The notes below the pieces were generated by a model. It was not told the origin of the DNA. It did not search any database and saw nothing but the letters and a program-made list of their open reading frames with translations. 15,865 nt of DNA, from contig CAYVMN010000107.1 of the NCBI GenBank assembly GCA_964452575.1, positions 1-15,865 on the forward strand, written 5' to 3'. Source of the DNA: CAYVMN01 sp964452575. GTDB lineage: Bacteria > Desulfobacterota > DSM-4660 > Desulfatiglandales > Desulfatiglandaceae. Position 1 is the stretch's first letter. Each line of letters begins with the position of its first letter. The position numbers and the translations under genes were made by a program. Below, piece by piece: positions 5,928 through 13,473 of this stretch.

Positions 5928-7559
5928 ATGAATTCTCCTTGCCATGTACCGCCAAGTCAGAAGGCCAGAAACACCCTAAGCGGGTCGATCTCACCCCCCC
6001 GGGGCATGTCCGTTGGCTGGCGCCTGGGTCTGACCACGGCCCTCATCATCACGGTGGTGATGGGCGTTCTCACCCTTTCGAATCGGCTCCGCGAGATTCA
6101 CTGGGGGTGGGAAGACCGTGATCTTCTGCTCCAGGAATCCCTCGTTTCTTTGGCCTCTGAGGTGGAGGAGGCCACCAGCCTCGATGACATCGCTAAGAGG
6201 CTTTCCGCATTTCACGAGGCGTATGCGGACAGAGGTTATGCAGACCAGAGGGTCGTACTTCTAGACCCTCAGGGACGGATCTTTGCCTCCACCGCATTGG
6301 GCCCTAAGAAGCCCGACTCGGCTTGGACCCTTCGGGCGAGCCTTCCGGTTTCTTCTTCTGTCCTGCCCCAAGGGCGCGGTGTTCTTGCCGTTCGCCAGGA
6401 CGCGTCGGAATTCGAGAAAGAAACAGAAAAAGGTTGGTTGTTCTCCGTGATCGACATGGTTGTCACCGCCCTCTGCATTCTTCTATGCCTGTTGGTGGCA
6501 CACTACTATCTCGTTGGCCGGCCCTTACGCCACCTCCTCGAAGTGATCCGTCAGATGGAGATGGGATACTGGGGAGGACTCCAAGTCCCCAAAGGAGCTC
6601 GCGAGATTCGCTGGCTAGCCTACCGCTTTCAGAGGCTCGGGGGGGAGCTGGAGGAAACGATGCGTCGACTGGTCGACGCCGAACGGCGGGCCTTGATCGA
6701 CATTTCAGGAAAACCCAATCCACCTCACCACGTGGCAACATCAGAGACCGAGGGGGATGACACCCTTTCGGCGAGGGTCCCGAAGGCCCACGAGGAAGGC
6801 CCTGCGACGGATCGGCTTAGGCTGGAAGAAAACCTCGTGCTCCAATACCTCTCGGACAAGTGCCGCCTCCTGGAATCCGGGGACCCCTTTGATCCGGCGA
6901 TTCATGCCTCTGCGGAAGAAGCGTGGGAGCGGGATGTGGTTGTGGCCGAACGCCTTGGCGCACTGCATCTCAAGTCTAGGCTCGAAGACGCCTCCATGCG
7001 GATCGTGAATCCGGAGGGGTTCGACACGGTTCAGCACAGGCTGGACACCCTCGTCACATCTCGAAAAGGATGGCTCCAGGAGCAGGAGGCGGGAATCCGT
7101 GAGGCCTTACAGGGTCATGGGGTACCGTTTCTCGAGATCCAGCACCGCGTCAAACACGTAGGCAGCATATTGAGAAAGGTACATGCCAGGGGCCTGGGGC
7201 TGGAACAGCTTGATGACATCTTTGGGTTTCGAATCATAGTGGCGGAAGAGCGTGAGTGCTACCGGGCTCTCGAGGCGATTCACCAGCAATTCGATCCACG
7301 ATTCTTACGTTTCAAGGACTACATCGCCAGTCCCAAGCCCGGCGGGTACCAGAGCATCCACACCTGCGTGCGAAGCAAGGAGGGCTTTGTTTTTGAGGTA
7401 CAGATCCGGACACTGGAGATGCACGAACGGGCCGAGTGGGGTGCGGCGGCCCACTGGCGCTACAAGTCGGATCTGGTAGCTGGCCTCTGTGCCTCCAGAG
7501 GCTCGCTCAGGGGCTTGAAGCGACTGTTTTCAGGACTGCGGAGGGTCCTCATGTGGTGA
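5928..7559 (+). CDS. Membrane sensor-HAMP protein with a C-terminal RelA/SpoT-type (p)ppGpp synthetase domain
   Basis: The 543-residue product has a first membrane helix at about 29-51, an extracytoplasmic region at 52-170, a second helix at about 171-197, and a HAMP domain at about 195-245 (GRPLRHLLEVIRQMEMGYW onward). A polar linker leads to a Rel-like bridging segment (AERLGALHLKSRLEDASM, 340-357) and a RelA/SpoT synthetase domain (about 395-512). Synthetase residues are present: Arg407, Lys409, Ser413 and Lys417 in HRVKHVGSILRK, Asp430 in LDDIFGFR, RFKD at 461-464, GGYQSIHT at 472-479, Glu490 in FEVQIRT, and MHERAEWGAAAHWRYK. RFKD is the RXKD motif of bifunctional Rel enzymes rather than the EXDD of RelA. 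No HD hydrolase motif and no TGS or ACT domain is seen. The expected role is making (p)ppGpp in response to an outside signal. ATG 5928 is assumed; ATG 6006 is an alternative. No gene partner is visible beside it. Confidence 0.87.
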   Translation: MNSPCHVPPSQKARNTLSGSISPPRGMSVGWRLGLTTALIITVVMGVLTLSNRLREIHWGWEDRDLLLQESLVSLASEVEEATSLDDIAKRLSAFHEAYADRGYADQRVVLLDPQGRIFASTALGPKKPDSAWTLRASLPVSSSVLPQGRGVLAVRQDASEFEKETEKGWLFSVIDMVVTALCILLCLLVAHYYLVGRPLRHLLEVIRQMEMGYWGGLQVPKGAREIRWLAYRFQRLGGELEETMRRLVDAERRALIDISGKPNPPHHVATSETEGDDTLSARVPKAHEEGPATDRLRLEENLVLQYLSDKCRLLESGDPFDPAIHASAEEAWERDVVVAERLGALHLKSRLEDASMRIVNPEGFDTVQHRLDTLVTSRKGWLQEQEAGIREALQGHGVPFLEIQHRVKHVGSILRKVHARGLGLEQLDDIFGFRIIVAEERECYRALEAIHQQFDPRFLRFKDYIASPKPGGYQSIHTCVRSKEGFVFEVQIRTLEMHERAEWGAAAHWRYKSDLVAGLCASRGSLRGLKRLFSGLRRVLMW

Positions 7560-7886
7560 AATATTGATATAGTGAGCTCGTTATACTGAAAGAGATAAAT
7601 GCCACGTCAATCACGGATAGACGGCTGAGGGGCCCTGCACCATGTGATCATCCGAGGAATCAAGAGGATGGTTTTCTTGTCGGGAAGACAAAGATCAGGA
7701 TGGTTTCCTCCTCCACTGGCAAGGAGCTAGGGATAAGCCCATATTTTCTCTTTCTCGGCCTTTAAGGATGTTGGTGTAATAGCCCATAGAGTGTTTGTTT
7801 CTGCTATAGGCAACTAAGGCCGCCTTTAAATGGGGGCGAGCTTACTCTTTCAGAAAGATGCCATTCGGATCTACTATCAAACTTGC
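7560..7886. other. Intergenic stretch between the HAMP-synthetase gene and lgt, nothing recognised
   Basis: These 327 bases separate two convergent genes. I find no open frame of family-like composition, no strong hairpin followed by a U-tract, no tRNA-like fold and no array of repeats. Confidence 0.5.
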
Positions 7887-8660
7887 TCACCGTCCCTTTC
7901 TTCGTTTTTTTTGCATTGTGAACATCAAACTCAAACCAATTATAATCCCTATAATCCCGATGGACTGCGCGGCAGATAGCTTTCCCAAGAAGATGAGCTT
8001 GTCTGCCCGGAAATGTTCTACAAATATTCGGATTCCAGAATAGAGCACGATATAGAGCAAGAAGAGATAGCCGTCGGCTTTGATAATCTTTCTAAGTTTC
8101 CACAGAAGACCAAAAATTAACAAGTTAAAGATCATTTCATAGAGCTGAGTAGGGTGAAGAGATTGCCCCGGAAACATCCGGCCTGCGGGGCTTTCCGGAG
8201 AGTATACCAATCCCCATGGCAAGGTCGTGGGGTAACCATAGGCGTCACCGTTCAGAAAGCACCCGATCCTTCCGATGGCCTGTCCGAGGATAAGAGATGG
8301 GGCCATTGTATCGGCAAGTTTCCAAAATGGGATTTCCCGCTTGCGGGCGTACAGGAGGGCGACCAGGAGACCCCCTAGAATGCCTCCATGTATGGCCAGT
8401 CCCCCTTCCCACACGGCAAAAACTGTGAGGGGATTATTCCAAAATCCCTCGCTGCCTGAAAAGGCAACGTAATAAAGACGCGCGCCGATCATGGCTCCGA
8501 TAAGGGCGTAAAAGAAAAATCCTTCTATCTTTTCCCTGCCAATCCCATTTCTTTCCGCCTCTTTTAAGGCAATCCACATGCCAATAAAGCAGGCCATGGC
8601 AATCATGACCCCGTACCAACGAATGACCAGCGGTCCGATCTGGACTAAAACAGGGTGCAT
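7887..8660 (-). CDS. lgt: Prolipoprotein diacylglyceryl transferase
   Basis: The 257-residue integral membrane protein transfers diacylglycerol from phosphatidylglycerol to the lipobox cysteine of prolipoproteins, the first step of lipoprotein maturation. It opens MHPVLVQIGPLVIRWYGVMI, has the conserved histidine in AIHGGILGG (His91), and the Lgt signature as GRIGCFLNGDAYG (130-142). That signature differs from the common GRIGNFINGE form, with Cys for Asn and Asp for Glu, but keeps the key Arg131. PGQSLHPTQLYE and RIFVEHFRADK are also family landmarks. About seven membrane segments are visible and the length is normal. The start ATG at 8660 has only a weak ribosome site. It lies downstream of a YHS-domain gene and a Spy-like gene on the same strand, 165 bases away, so a shared transcript is possible but unproven. 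Confidence 0.95.
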   Translation of the reverse strand: MHPVLVQIGPLVIRWYGVMIAMACFIGMWIALKEAERNGIGREKIEGFFFYALIGAMIGARLYYVAFSGSEGFWNNPLTVFAVWEGGLAIHGGILGGLLVALLYARKREIPFWKLADTMAPSLILGQAIGRIGCFLNGDAYGYPTTLPWGLVYSPESPAGRMFPGQSLHPTQLYEMIFNLLIFGLLWKLRKIIKADGYLFLLYIVLYSGIRIFVEHFRADKLIFLGKLSAAQSIGIIGIIIGLSLMFTMQKKRRKGR

Positions 8661-8825
8661 CTTAAATACCGAAAAATACTTTCAGGGACATTGGAGACAT
8701 TTCTGACGACCGGCGTAAGCCTCTTAGATCTGTCCTCTGGTTTTGGAAATTCGAGAATCCCCTCCGGCCGCACATCTTCTGTTACGATGTTCTACCGGCT
8801 TGTGATTGACCTCTACGCATAGACA

Positions 8826-9107
8826 TTAGTGGCATCTCGGTCCGCCGCCGCCGAACTCTTCTTCATTGGTTTTTGCCATCCGCTGTATGTACCGCCCAAG
8901 CCAACCCTTCTTTTTCACAGGCCTCGGTTCCAGATACTTTTTGGGATCGGCCTCAAAGGCCCTGCGGCAGGCCTCCGCGCAAAACCAGTAGCTATGTCCT
9001 TCATGGACCGAGACCAGCTTCGTCCTGCCGGGCTCCACAATCATCCCGCATACCGGATCAGTCGCCTTTACCTGAGAATCCTTGGTTGTAGTTCTTAGAG
9101 TTGTCAT
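8826..9107 (-). CDS. Small YHS-domain metal-binding protein
   Basis: The 93-residue product contains a complete YHS domain: DPVCGMIVEPGRTKLVSV, then HSYWFCAEACRRAF, ending DPKKYLEP. The cysteines Cys20, Cys43 and Cys47 fit the TRASH/YHS metal-binding pattern found in copper and heavy-metal handling proteins, often at the amino end of P-type ATPases or as separate small proteins. The tail after residue 62 is basic and ends GGGGPRCH, which could be an additional metal ligand. No signal peptide is visible. A strong ribosome site (GGAGGTGTAATC before the ATG on the minus strand) supports the start. It lies 35 bases after the Spy-like gene and is probably co-transcribed with it, suggesting a role in metal stress. 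Confidence 0.86.
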   Translation of the reverse strand: MTTLRTTTKDSQVKATDPVCGMIVEPGRTKLVSVHEGHSYWFCAEACRRAFEADPKKYLEPRPVKKKGWLGRYIQRMAKTNEEEFGGGGPRCH

Positions 9108-9142
9108 GATTACACCTCCTTCACCCCTCCTTTGGTCAAAGA

Positions 9143-9490
9143 TTAATTCGAGCGGCCCCCCGACCCGTAGCCCATGCCGTGCCCGTAGGCCCCCATATGA
9201 CGGCCGTAGCCACCGCCATAGGGGTAGCCTGACCGCTGCTCGGGTAGGATCTTACGGGCTTCGGGTTCATAGGTGGGCGTTTTTTCATCCAATTTGGCGC
9301 ATGGCCCACTGATCTCTCCCTGAAGCCCTCTGGCCTTTTCAAGATCAGGGCTGGAGCTATACCCAGGACCGCTGTCCCAGTATCCCATCATGTGATGGCC
9401 TCGACCCGAGCCGGGTCCCCATGCCGTAACAGGGACTGCCACGGCGCCAATCAGAACAAGGAGCCCTATAATCGTTATCAATCCTTTCAT
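9143..9490 (-). CDS. Shortened Spy/ZraP-like periplasmic heavy-metal resistance protein
   Basis: The 115-residue product begins with a clear signal peptide (MKGLITIIGLLVLIGAVAVP, then VTAWG) and a Gly/His-rich segment GRGHHMMGYWDSGPGY. The region DLEKARGLQGEISGPCAKLD followed by YEPEARKILPEQ resembles the second half of the helical repeat of deltaproteobacterial Spy/ZraP-type (LTXXQ) proteins, and the tail GGGYGRHMGAYGHGMGYGSG is the usual Gly/His/Met-rich metal-binding end. The first helix with the LTXXQ-like part, normally about 40-50 residues, is missing, so the protein appears to carry an internal deletion. It may still bind metal in the periplasm but a chaperone dimer is doubtful. The ribosome site AGGAGGTCGAAC before the ATG is excellent. 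A YHS gene follows. Confidence 0.7.
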   Translation of the reverse strand: MKGLITIIGLLVLIGAVAVPVTAWGPGSGRGHHMMGYWDSGPGYSSSPDLEKARGLQGEISGPCAKLDEKTPTYEPEARKILPEQRSGYPYGGGYGRHMGAYGHGMGYGSGGRSN

Positions 9491-9650
9491 TGTTCGACCT
9501 CCTAATTGGCTTTTGGTTTATTTCTCTTTTTATTCTCGCAATTAGCATACCATAATGTAGTATATCTTATATAAGAATTTAATATCACTTGCGTTATTTT
9601 CAAGATCAAGTGGAAAAGACCGGTGATATGAGGAAGGTATGACTTTAACT

Positions 9651-9713
9651 CTGGATAAAAAGTATCCAGATTTGGGCTTTCGAGAGATGGGATTCGGTCA
9701 AAGAGTATCCAGA
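9651..9713. repeat. TATCCAG operator-like inverted repeat with a second direct copy
   Basis: CTGGATA (9651-9657) and TATCCAG (9663-9669) are perfect inverted arms with a five-base spacer. The same AGTATCCAGA decamer (9661-9670) recurs at 9704-9713, 43 bases on. The arrangement, about four helical turns apart, looks like a regulator binding region, but no regulator gene is present in the window to link it to. Confidence 0.4.
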
Positions 9714-9935
9714 TTGAAAATTGTTGGATTTTAACAGACAGAATAAGTTAGGGGCCAAGTGGGAGACGTATTACCTGAGATAGTGGGTTTTTGTGCAAAG
9801 AGGTCTGGTGTTGAGGAGGTGCGTCATTTTCCTATGAGATAAAGCTCGGTAAGGCGGATTCGGAAATAAAGGCGTTAACGGGGATCTCAGGAGAATGGCC
9901 TCAACATCTTGGGTGGGTGGGAAATGGGTGATTTA

Positions 9936-9962
9936 TTGACATGTTTTGTGGTCCATGATAAT
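9936..9962 (+). promoter_or_regulatory. Candidate sigma-70 type promoter for the operon starting at 10111
   Basis: TTGACA (9936-9941) is a perfect -35 box and GATAAT (9957-9962) matches five of six -10 bases. The 15-base spacer is shorter than usual, which lowers confidence. Transcription from here would give a leader of about 140 bases containing the structured stretch that follows. Confidence 0.35.
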
Positions 9963-9970
9963 TGGGATAA

Positions 9971-10032
9971 ATATTATATGAGCCCTATCGCTCTCATATG
10001 AGGGGCAGGCCCCCCTCTTTCCTGCATAATAT
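9971..10032 (+). repeat. Nested inverted repeats in the leader of the operon starting at 10111
   Basis: Outer arms ATATTAT (9971-9977) and ATAATAT (10026-10032) enclose ATATGAG (9976-9982) with CTCATAT (9993-9999), and GAGGGG (10000-10005) with CCCCTC (10012-10017) followed by TTT; GCAGG (10005-10009) can instead pair with CCTGC (10021-10025). The alternatives are mutually exclusive, as in an attenuator, but no leader peptide or known riboswitch motif was recognised. Confidence 0.35.
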
Positions 10033-10110
10033 GTTAACATGGGGATAACCATCTCTGTTGTGATTCAATGATGGGTCGGTTATTTCTGAAAACAAGGAGA
10101 TTAGAAGTCC

Positions 10111-12193
10111 GTGGCAGATGATATTGCCTGGGAAAAGACCCACTGCGCCCGCATGGATCACGGGGGGTGCGCCCTCTTGGTTGGTGTAAGAGGCAACAAG
10201 ATCGTCCAGGTGAAAGGGGATCCCGACGGATATTTGAACAAGGGCTACTCCTGCTTCAAGGGCAGGGTATCGCCTGACCGCCTCACCCACCCGGATCGCC
10301 TCAGGCACCCCCTGAAACGGGCCGGTAAGCGGGGCGAGGGGAGGTGGGAGCAGGTCTCCTGGGAAGAGGCCCTGGATGAAACATCCGGGAACCTTAACAA
10401 AATAAGGGAGAAATACGGGGCGCGGGCAGTCGGCTTCGGTGCGGGTATGCCCAAAGGCCTGGAACACTTCCTCCTCATTCGTCTTGCCAATATCTTCGGC
10501 TNNNNNNNNNNATGTCATAGCCTCCCAGGACGTTTGCCATGCGCCGCGGGAGATTACGGGGGTGCATACCTGCGGATTTTACCCCGTGGCCGATCTCCAT
10601 AACCCGACAGAGCTGGTTCTTCTGTGGGCGAGCAACGTCACCTCGACCAACGAAGAGGGTCAGATCACCAGTCTTTTCTATGACCGGCTCAAGGAGGGGG
10701 CAAAACTCATTGTGGTGGACCCGAGAAAGACCGACCTTGTGGAAAGGGCGGACCTCTGGCTCCAGCTACGGCCTGGAACGGCCCAGGCCCTTGCCATTGG
10801 ATTCATCCGGGTCATTATCGAAGAATTCCTGTATGACAAGGAATTCGTGGAGAAGTACTCCTATGGGTTCGAAGACCTTACCCGTCATGTGAGAGAGTAT
10901 ACCCCTGAAAAGGTATCGGAGATCACATGGGTCCCTGCCCATCTGATCCGCGAGGCGGCGCGAATGTACGCCAGGGCCAGACCAGCGGCCCTTCAATGGG
11001 GAAATCCCATCGAGCACGACATCAACGCATTTGATGCGACCCGTTCCCTTGTCTGCCTCATGGCGATCTGCGGAAATCTCGATGTGGCAGGAGGAAATTG
11101 TAACGCCCACGATCCGGAGATCATGGGGCTCGGCCAGTTCGTCAGGGCGGACCTGATCCCTGAAAAGAGAAAGGAGATGATCAGCGCCCATCATAGGGTC
11201 ATTCCAAGATTCATGACCACCCCCCCGGCCTTTTTCCGAAGGGCTGTTCTTGAGGATGATCCCTATCCTGTCAGGGGTTTCTATGGAATGTGCACGAATC
11301 CCCTGGTGGCGTGGGCCGACAGCAAGGTCACCTATGACGCCTTCATGCGTCTCGATTTTGTGGCAATGGCGGAGATTTTCATGACCCCCACGGCGTCTCT
11401 CGCGGATATTGTATTTCCCGTTGCCCACCAATATGAGATGAATGATATCGGGCATTACGGCATCGGGCACGGGATGATCCTTGCCCGCCCGAAAATCGTT
11501 GACCCGCCCGAGGGGTGTTGGCCCGATATGAAGGTCCTAAACGAACTGGGCAAGCGCATCTCTCCCCCTGAATACTGGTATGATGACCATGAGAGATTTC
11601 TCGAGGACGTAGTCAAGCCCGCGGGACTCACGTACCGGGAGTTCGTTGCAAAGGGATATCTGAAAGGACCGGATCGGTTCAGGCTTTATGAAAAAATGGG
11701 CTTTCGAACCCCAACGGGGAAGGTCGAGTTGAAGCTGAGCACCGCCGAAAAATATGGGCTCAAGCCGCTGCCGGAATTTACAGGCTTTCCCGAGGAGGAT
11801 GACCCTGACTATCCATTGCTGCTCATCAGCGCAAAGAGCCGATACTACCTCCTCTCTTCCTATCGATGGGTGGAAAAACTCCGTCAAAAGAGACCCCGGC
11901 CGAAGGTGCAGATCCATCCCGATACGGCGGTACAATATGGTATCGGCGACGGGGACGAGGTTATGATCGAGACGAAATATGGGGAGATCACTCAGGTGGC
12001 CCACCTGACCGATATCGTCCATCCCCGCGTCATCAGTGCGTCCTTGGGGTGGTGGTTTCCTGAGGGCGATCCTAGGGAACAGTTTGAATGGCGGAAATCC
12101 AACTTCAATATGCTCACCTCCCTTGGGAAGCTGGGCAAGGAGTTCGGGACGCCCAATCTCAAAAATCTGCCCTGCAGGATTCGGAGAAAATAG
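10111..12193 (+). CDS. Cytoplasmic molybdopterin (Mo/W-bisPGD) oxidoreductase, DMSO reductase superfamily
   Basis: The product of about 690 residues belongs to the DMSO reductase superfamily. The amino-terminal iron-sulfur motif reads HCARMDHGGC, with the fourth cysteine in GYSCFKG; the usual second cysteine is Asp. A Cys in the active-site loop QDVCHAPRE (about 10538-10565) is the likely Mo/W ligand. WLQLRPGTAQALAIGF, AICGNLDVAGGN and a C-terminal molydop-binding domain (IHPDTAVQYGIGDGDEVMIE, then SLGWWFPEGDP) complete the fold. No TAT signal is present and no iron-sulfur or membrane subunit is adjacent, so it looks like a lone cytosolic enzyme, as acetylene hydratase is. It starts at GTG 10111 after AAGGAGA. 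A run of 10 N interrupts it and shifts the frame on paper; a true gap that is a multiple of three, six bases for GSPNV, restores one reading frame. Its reaction is unknown. Confidence 0.87.
10502..10511. other. Assembly gap (10 N) inside the molybdopterin oxidoreductase gene
   Basis: Ten N separate LANIFG in one frame from VIASQD in another. The two halves belong to one protein, so the real number of missing bases must be a multiple of three rather than ten; relatives with a GSPNV turn suggest six. Confidence 0.9.
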
Positions 12194-12206
12194 GAACAGG
12201 CAACCG

Positions 12207-12224
12207 CCCCAAAAGGGGATTTTT
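12207..12224 (+). other. Short hairpin with U-tract between the oxidoreductase and GrdB-like genes
   Basis: CCCC (12207-12210) and GGGG (12215-12218) flank AAAA and are followed by ATTTTT. The stem of four pairs is too short for full termination; partial attenuation is possible. GTTAAC occurs twice just after (12225-12230 and 12233-12238). Confidence 0.25.
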
Positions 12225-12252
12225 GTTAACCCGTTAACAGTGGAGGCGCCCG

Positions 12253-13142
12253 ATGGATTATATTCGTTATGTCGAGAGAACCCATGAATACTACCGCAGT
12301 CTTGGCTATGAGAAGACTTACAACTATGCCTACAATGAGGATATCCCCTTCACCCCGCTCAAGAAGGCGCTTTCGGAGTCCCGGGTGACACTGGTAACCA
12401 CCGCCTCCTTCGTGCTCTTAGACAAGGAAGGCCATCCTCTGGAGGAACCGAGGATGCTCGGCACCAATGAACTGGAGGTATTTACGGCGCCCAGCGACTG
12501 GCTCGCAGATCGCATCCTGTCCACCAGTGAGGATCATGACCGCTACCAGACGGACATGAAGGACGTCAATGCCTTTTTCCCCACAACGAGGATGCAGGAG
12601 TTTCTCAAGGAGGGGGTATTCGGCGGCCTGAGCAAGAACTACTACCGGACACTCCCCAACTACAGCCATCGCAAGACCACGGAAGTGGACGGGCCGGAAA
12701 TCCTTCGGCAATGCCTGGAAGACAATGTGGATGTGGCCTTGCTGACCCCTGTCTGACCGATCTGCCACCAGACCGTGAGTCTGGTTGCCGTGTCCTGGAG
12801 GCAGGAGGGATCTCCACGGTCACCTTCACCAATGCGCGGGACATCGCGGCCAGTGCCGGCAACCCGCGGCAGATCTTCCTCAACTATCCCTTGGGCAACC
12901 CTGGGGGGCGGCCCAATGACCCGGAGAATCAGCGCAACGTCCTGCGGGCCGGGCTGAGGCTGTTGGAGGAGGCGGACAGGCCGGGGATCATCGTCGATCT
13001 GCCCTATTCGTGGTCCGAGAGCAAGGCGTGGATGGAAAAATTTATGAGCCATGAGCAGCCCTTCATTTCCGAAGAGGCGGAAGCCAGGCGGCAGGAACTG
13101 TTGCAAAAGGCACGGGAACAGAAGACCAGACAATCGCAATAG
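12253..13142 (+). CDS. GrdB-like selenoprotein (glycine/sarcosine/betaine/proline reductase B family), one-base frameshift
   Basis: Reading through TGA 12754 as Sec168 gives DVALLTPV-U-PICHQTVSLVA, the UxxC redox motif of the GrdB/PrdB family. The upstream part (NAFFPTTRMQEFLKEGVFGG, then DGPEILRQCLEDNVDV) and the downstream part (FLNYPLGNPGGRPNDPENQR) match GrdB landmarks. About 11 codons after the Sec, the frame must shift: GTTGCCGT should read GTTGCCCGT to give VARVLEAGG, so one C is missing from a C run near 12788. Corrected, the protein has 296 residues, between PrdB (about 240) and GrdB (about 430). In GrdB the Sec attacks the substrate carbon and releases an amine; no pyruvoyl-type GrdE or PrdA partner and no GrdA are seen here. 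ATG 12253 follows TGGAGG. It sits between a Mo/W enzyme and a Sec-glutaredoxin. The frameshift is more likely a sequencing error than decay, since both halves are well kept. Confidence 0.86.
12754..12785 (+). promoter_or_regulatory. Sec-UGA codon and predicted bSECIS hairpin of the GrdB-like gene
   Basis: TGA is at 12754-12756. ACCAGAC (12767-12773) pairs perfectly with GTCTGGT (12779-12785) around the loop CGTGA, which holds the G and U expected in a bacterial SECIS loop. The loop begins 17 bases after the UGA, within the normal range. Confidence 0.75.
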
Positions 13143-13188
13143 CACTGTGCCATCGTGCCCTACGATCTCCCAAAGAAAAGGATGCAAT

Positions 13189-13425
13189 ATGGAAGAGCGG
13201 CAAATCACCGTGTATTCGCAACCTTTCTGAGGCACCTGTGCGGCACTGGCAGAGTATCTGACCGGCAAAGGGGTGAAATTCGTCAGAAAGGATGTCATGA
13301 TCGACCAGAAGGCCCGGGATGAGTTGTTCAACCTGGGTGCGCGTTCCATACCCGCCTTGCTTGTGGATGCCGAGGTGGTCATAGGGTTCGACAAGGCACG
13401 TATCGACGCCTTGCTGGACCTTTGA
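13189..13425 (+). CDS. Glutaredoxin-like selenoprotein with UGTC active site
   Basis: The 78-residue product is a complete small thioredoxin-fold protein: ITVYSQPF-U-GTCAALAEYL at the amino end, GVKFVRKDVMID next, the cis-proline segment ARSIPALLVDAEVVIGFD, and a final helix. The first active-site cysteine of the usual CxxC is replaced by TGA 13228-13230 (Sec14); Cys17 is the resolving residue. Grx-like selenoproteins are an established family. The ribosome site AAAGGA lies six bases before ATG 13189. It starts 46 bases after the GrdB-like gene and precedes the DUF3786 gene by 48, so it belongs to the same operon. A natural role is reducing the Sec site of the GrdB-like neighbour or accepting a carbon group from it, in place of GrdA and thioredoxin; this is inferred. 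A search that treats TGA as stop misses this gene completely. Confidence 0.88.
13228..13265 (+). promoter_or_regulatory. Sec-UGA codon and predicted bSECIS hairpin of the glutaredoxin-like gene
   Basis: TGA is at 13228-13230. CTGG (13246-13249) and CAGA (13250-13253) pair with TCTG (13257-13260) and CCGG (13262-13265), with one bulged A at 13261 and a GTA loop at 13254-13256. The loop begins 23 bases after the UGA and contains G and U. Confidence 0.68.
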
Positions 13426-13473
13426 TCTTGTTTCAATGGCGGGGCACAGGCGATACCCTAAGAAGGCAAGAAT

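Larger units (their letters stand above)
9491..10110. promoter_or_regulatory. 620-base non-coding region upstream of the molybdopterin oxidoreductase operon
   Basis: This divergent region should hold promoters for both sides. It contains an AT-rich part at about 9541-9600, inverted and direct copies of a TATCCAG box (9651-9713), a TTGACA hexamer at 9936-9941 with GATAAT at 9957-9962, and a long structured stretch at 9971-10032. No protein with family features was found in any frame. The individual elements are listed separately. Confidence 0.45.

Noticed and set aside
10111..12193. Formate dehydrogenase with selenocysteine at the Mo ligand
   Set aside because: The ligand position in DVCHAPRE is a cysteine codon, not TGA, and the iron-sulfur motif and missing subunits do not fit formate dehydrogenase.
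12711..13142. An independent 143-residue gene overlapping the end of the GrdB-like gene
   Set aside because: Its first part is out-of-frame translation without family features; only the stretch from about 12789 on is GrdB-like and belongs to the upstream gene after frame correction.
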